From NCBI RefSeq assembly GCF_003289925.1, contig NZ_QLZQ01000001.1, positions 682,001 to 746,000 on the forward strand: 64,000 nt of DNA. Reading direction: 5' to 3'. Shown one piece after another: positions 62,591 to 64,000 of the stretch. Below the pieces are notes generated by a model that ran no database searches, had not been told where the DNA came from, and saw only the letters and a list, made by a program, of their open reading frames with translations. This DNA comes from Planococcus maitriensis. Lineage in GTDB: Bacteria; Bacillota; Bacilli; Bacillales_A; Planococcaceae. The position numbers and the translations under genes were made by a program. Position 1 is the first letter of the stretch. Each line of letters opens with the position of its first letter.

Positions 62591-62628
62591 TTTGCCCGAT
62601 CAATAGTCGGGTCTATAAGGGAACGTAA

Positions 62629-62660
62629 AAAAAAAGCCATCCGAGGGGATGGCTTTTTTA
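62629..62660. terminator. bidirectional terminator between convergent genes
   Basis: AAAAAGCCATCC-GAGG-GGATGGCTTTTTT. Confidence 0.9.
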
Positions 62661-62669
62661 TGTTCGATA

Positions 62670-63863
62670 TCAGCGTGGGATGATCAGCACCTGGCCGACG
62701 CGAATGGAATTGACATTGGTGATGTTATTTGCTTTGGCGATGGCGGTGACGGTCGTATTGTATTTTCTGGCGATGCTGTAAAGCGTGTCCCCGGCTTTGA
62801 CCGTATACTTGATGGTCGTCACTGGCGGCGGTGCTTGTTTGACCGGAATGATCAGGACTTGGCCGACGCTGATGAGATTGACGTTGGTGATTTTATTGGC
62901 AGATGCAATAGCTGCTACCGTCGTATTATATTTACTGGCGATGCTATAGAGTGTATCCCCGGCCTTAACGGTGTATTTCACGGTCGTTGCAGGCGGCGGT
63001 GTCGGTGCGGTTGTGCCAGGAATCACCAGCACCTGGCCGACGCGGATCAAATTGTAATTCGTGATATTATTGGCTTTCGCAAGAGCGGCTATAGTGACAT
63101 TATACTTTTTGGCGATGCTGTAAAGCGTGTCCCCGGCTTTGACGGTATAAGTCGTTCCGCCGGTTGGCGGCAATTTCAAGAGCTCGGATACGGTGACGAA
63201 TTTATAGCCTTTCGCTTTCAGTTTGCTGATCATGCCTGGCAGCGCAATTGGGGTACCAGGCGCGCCTGCTCCGGTGTGCATCAATACGATGGAGCCGGGC
63301 ACGATATTATTGACGACTTTATTCGTTATTTCAGTTGAAGATATGCCTTTCCAATCGACCGTATCGATATTCCACTGGATGGTGTGGGTATAGCCTGCAT
63401 CTCCAACGCCTTTCAGGACAGTGGCGTTATATGCTCCAAAGGGTGGCCGGAAAATCGGTTTAGTGGATTTGCCGGTGACGTTTTTGTAGGCAGTTTCTGT
63501 TTTTGCCAGTTCGCTTTGCATAGCAGCAATGCTGATTTTCGTGAAGTCAGGATGCGTATAGGAATGGTTGCCGACTTGATGCCCTGCGTTCGCGATATTG
63601 CGGATCCAGCTTGGGTGATGATTGATGCCGGTTCCCGTCACAAAGAAGGTGGCCTTGACGTTATTGGTTTTCAGGATGTCGAGGATTTTATTGATATTCG
63701 TCCCGTCCGCCCCATCATCGAAAGTCAGCGCGACAACTTTGCTGCTTGTGTTGCCTTTCGTGACGAACGTCGAGGAGGCTGCATCAGCCTGGCCCGTGAA
63801 CGACAGCAGTGTAAAGAGCAATAATCCTGTAATCGCTAGCAACTTGCTCCATCTGGATAACAT
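62670..63863 (-). CDS. secreted NodB-type polysaccharide deacetylase with three LysM repeats
   Basis: 397 aa. Signal peptide (LLAITGLLLFTLLSFTGQADA), a CE4/NodB domain (about 35-225) and three LysM repeats (about 235-397) separated by Pro/Thr linkers. CE4 motifs are complete: TFDDG (motif 1), HSYTH (motif 2, metal His pair), RPPFG (motif 3), DTVDW (motif 4) and LMHTG (motif 5), so the enzyme should be active on chitooligosaccharide or peptidoglycan GlcNAc/MurNAc. The LysM repeats each begin YTVKAGDTLYSIA and end VGQVLIIP, binding wall glycan. I start at ATG 63863, which has GAGGGG upstream. Promoter lies in 63880-64000. Confidence 0.94.
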   Translation of the reverse strand: MLSRWSKLLAITGLLLFTLLSFTGQADAASSTFVTKGNTSSKVVALTFDDGADGTNINKILDILKTNNVKATFFVTGTGINHHPSWIRNIANAGHQVGNHSYTHPDFTKISIAAMQSELAKTETAYKNVTGKSTKPIFRPPFGAYNATVLKGVGDAGYTHTIQWNIDTVDWKGISSTEITNKVVNNIVPGSIVLMHTGAGAPGTPIALPGMISKLKAKGYKFVTVSELLKLPPTGGTTYTVKAGDTLYSIAKKYNVTIAALAKANNITNYNLIRVGQVLVIPGTTAPTPPPATTVKYTVKAGDTLYSIASKYNTTVAAIASANKITNVNLISVGQVLIIPVKQAPPPVTTIKYTVKAGDTLYSIARKYNTTVTAIAKANNITNVNSIRVGQVLIIPR

Positions 63864-64000
63864 TCTGCTCACCCCTCATTTGAATTAGCCGTCAGACGGC
63901 TTATGTATATGGAAAAGATTGTGTGAACCAAGGCTTATCTTTTATGGAATTCTCGATAAAAAAGGATTTTTATAGTCTTATTATATCACGTTCTGTCTTA

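Overview
This 64-kb window looks like chromosomal DNA of a Gram-positive Firmicute, most likely Planococcaceae (Planococcus/Planomicrobium-like). The pointers are strong AGGAGG-type ribosome binding sites, frequent GTG/TTG starts, a glpP-glpF-glpK-glpD regulon with antitermination leaders, a class D sortase with an LPXTA substrate, an HmoB-like haem monooxygenase and a B. subtilis ydaJKLM-like exopolysaccharide locus. No rRNA, tRNA, CRISPR array, IS element or prophage was recognised. The genus is an inference from gene style, not from a marker gene.

Layout. 0.1-13 kb: mostly metabolic and accessory singletons (PatB-type C-S lyase, flavodoxin-like protein, MBL hydrolase divergent from an Lrp regulator, a HEPN-domain protein that has lost its catalytic His, a small conflict-associated-like domain protein, a membrane GGDEF-EAL protein, a TetR/SDR pair with a clear operator, and an amidase with a 59-aa AtzG-like partner). 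13-32 kb: a large cell-surface polysaccharide region. It holds a beta-helix protein, two ATP-grasp ligases, four FemAB-like GNAT transferases (three in tandem), then a seven-gene operon: MurJ-like flippase, polymerase-like membrane protein, catalytically degenerate UDP-sugar dehydrogenase, initiating sugar transferase, two GT4 enzymes and an HPr-kinase-like P-loop protein. Four promoters in this region share one architecture, TTTAACC-N4-TTTAACM-N9-TAGRAT, so they look like one regulon. 32-36 kb: DUF2157/GDYXXLXY membrane pair, flavin reductase, GNAT, MBL hydrolase. 36-41.5 kb: glycerol catabolism glpPFKD with a cre site and two leader terminators. 41.7-49 kb: surface and secreted proteins (subtilisin with cell-wall-binding repeats, zinc-ribbon/trypsin-like membrane protease, acidic LPXTA protein with its sortase). 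49-55 kb: a sigma54-activator-like regulator that lacks the GAFTGA motif, with an aminotransferase and a YjiH transporter, then GalU and a GNAT. 55-62 kb: c-di-GMP-linked exopolysaccharide operon of the ydaK-ydaM-ydaJ-ydaL type followed by a second ydaK-ydaJ pair. 62-64 kb: DUF4126 protein and a NodB deacetylase with three LysM repeats.

How it fits together. Two separate polysaccharide systems are present (13-32 kb and 55-62 kb), with GalU able to supply UDP-glucose and the GGDEF-EAL protein able to make or break the c-di-GMP that the YdaK-like proteins may sense. Intergenic spaces carry at least three families of imperfect, hairpin-forming repeats of roughly 100-200 bp (A, B and C), in ten copies, that no gene explains.
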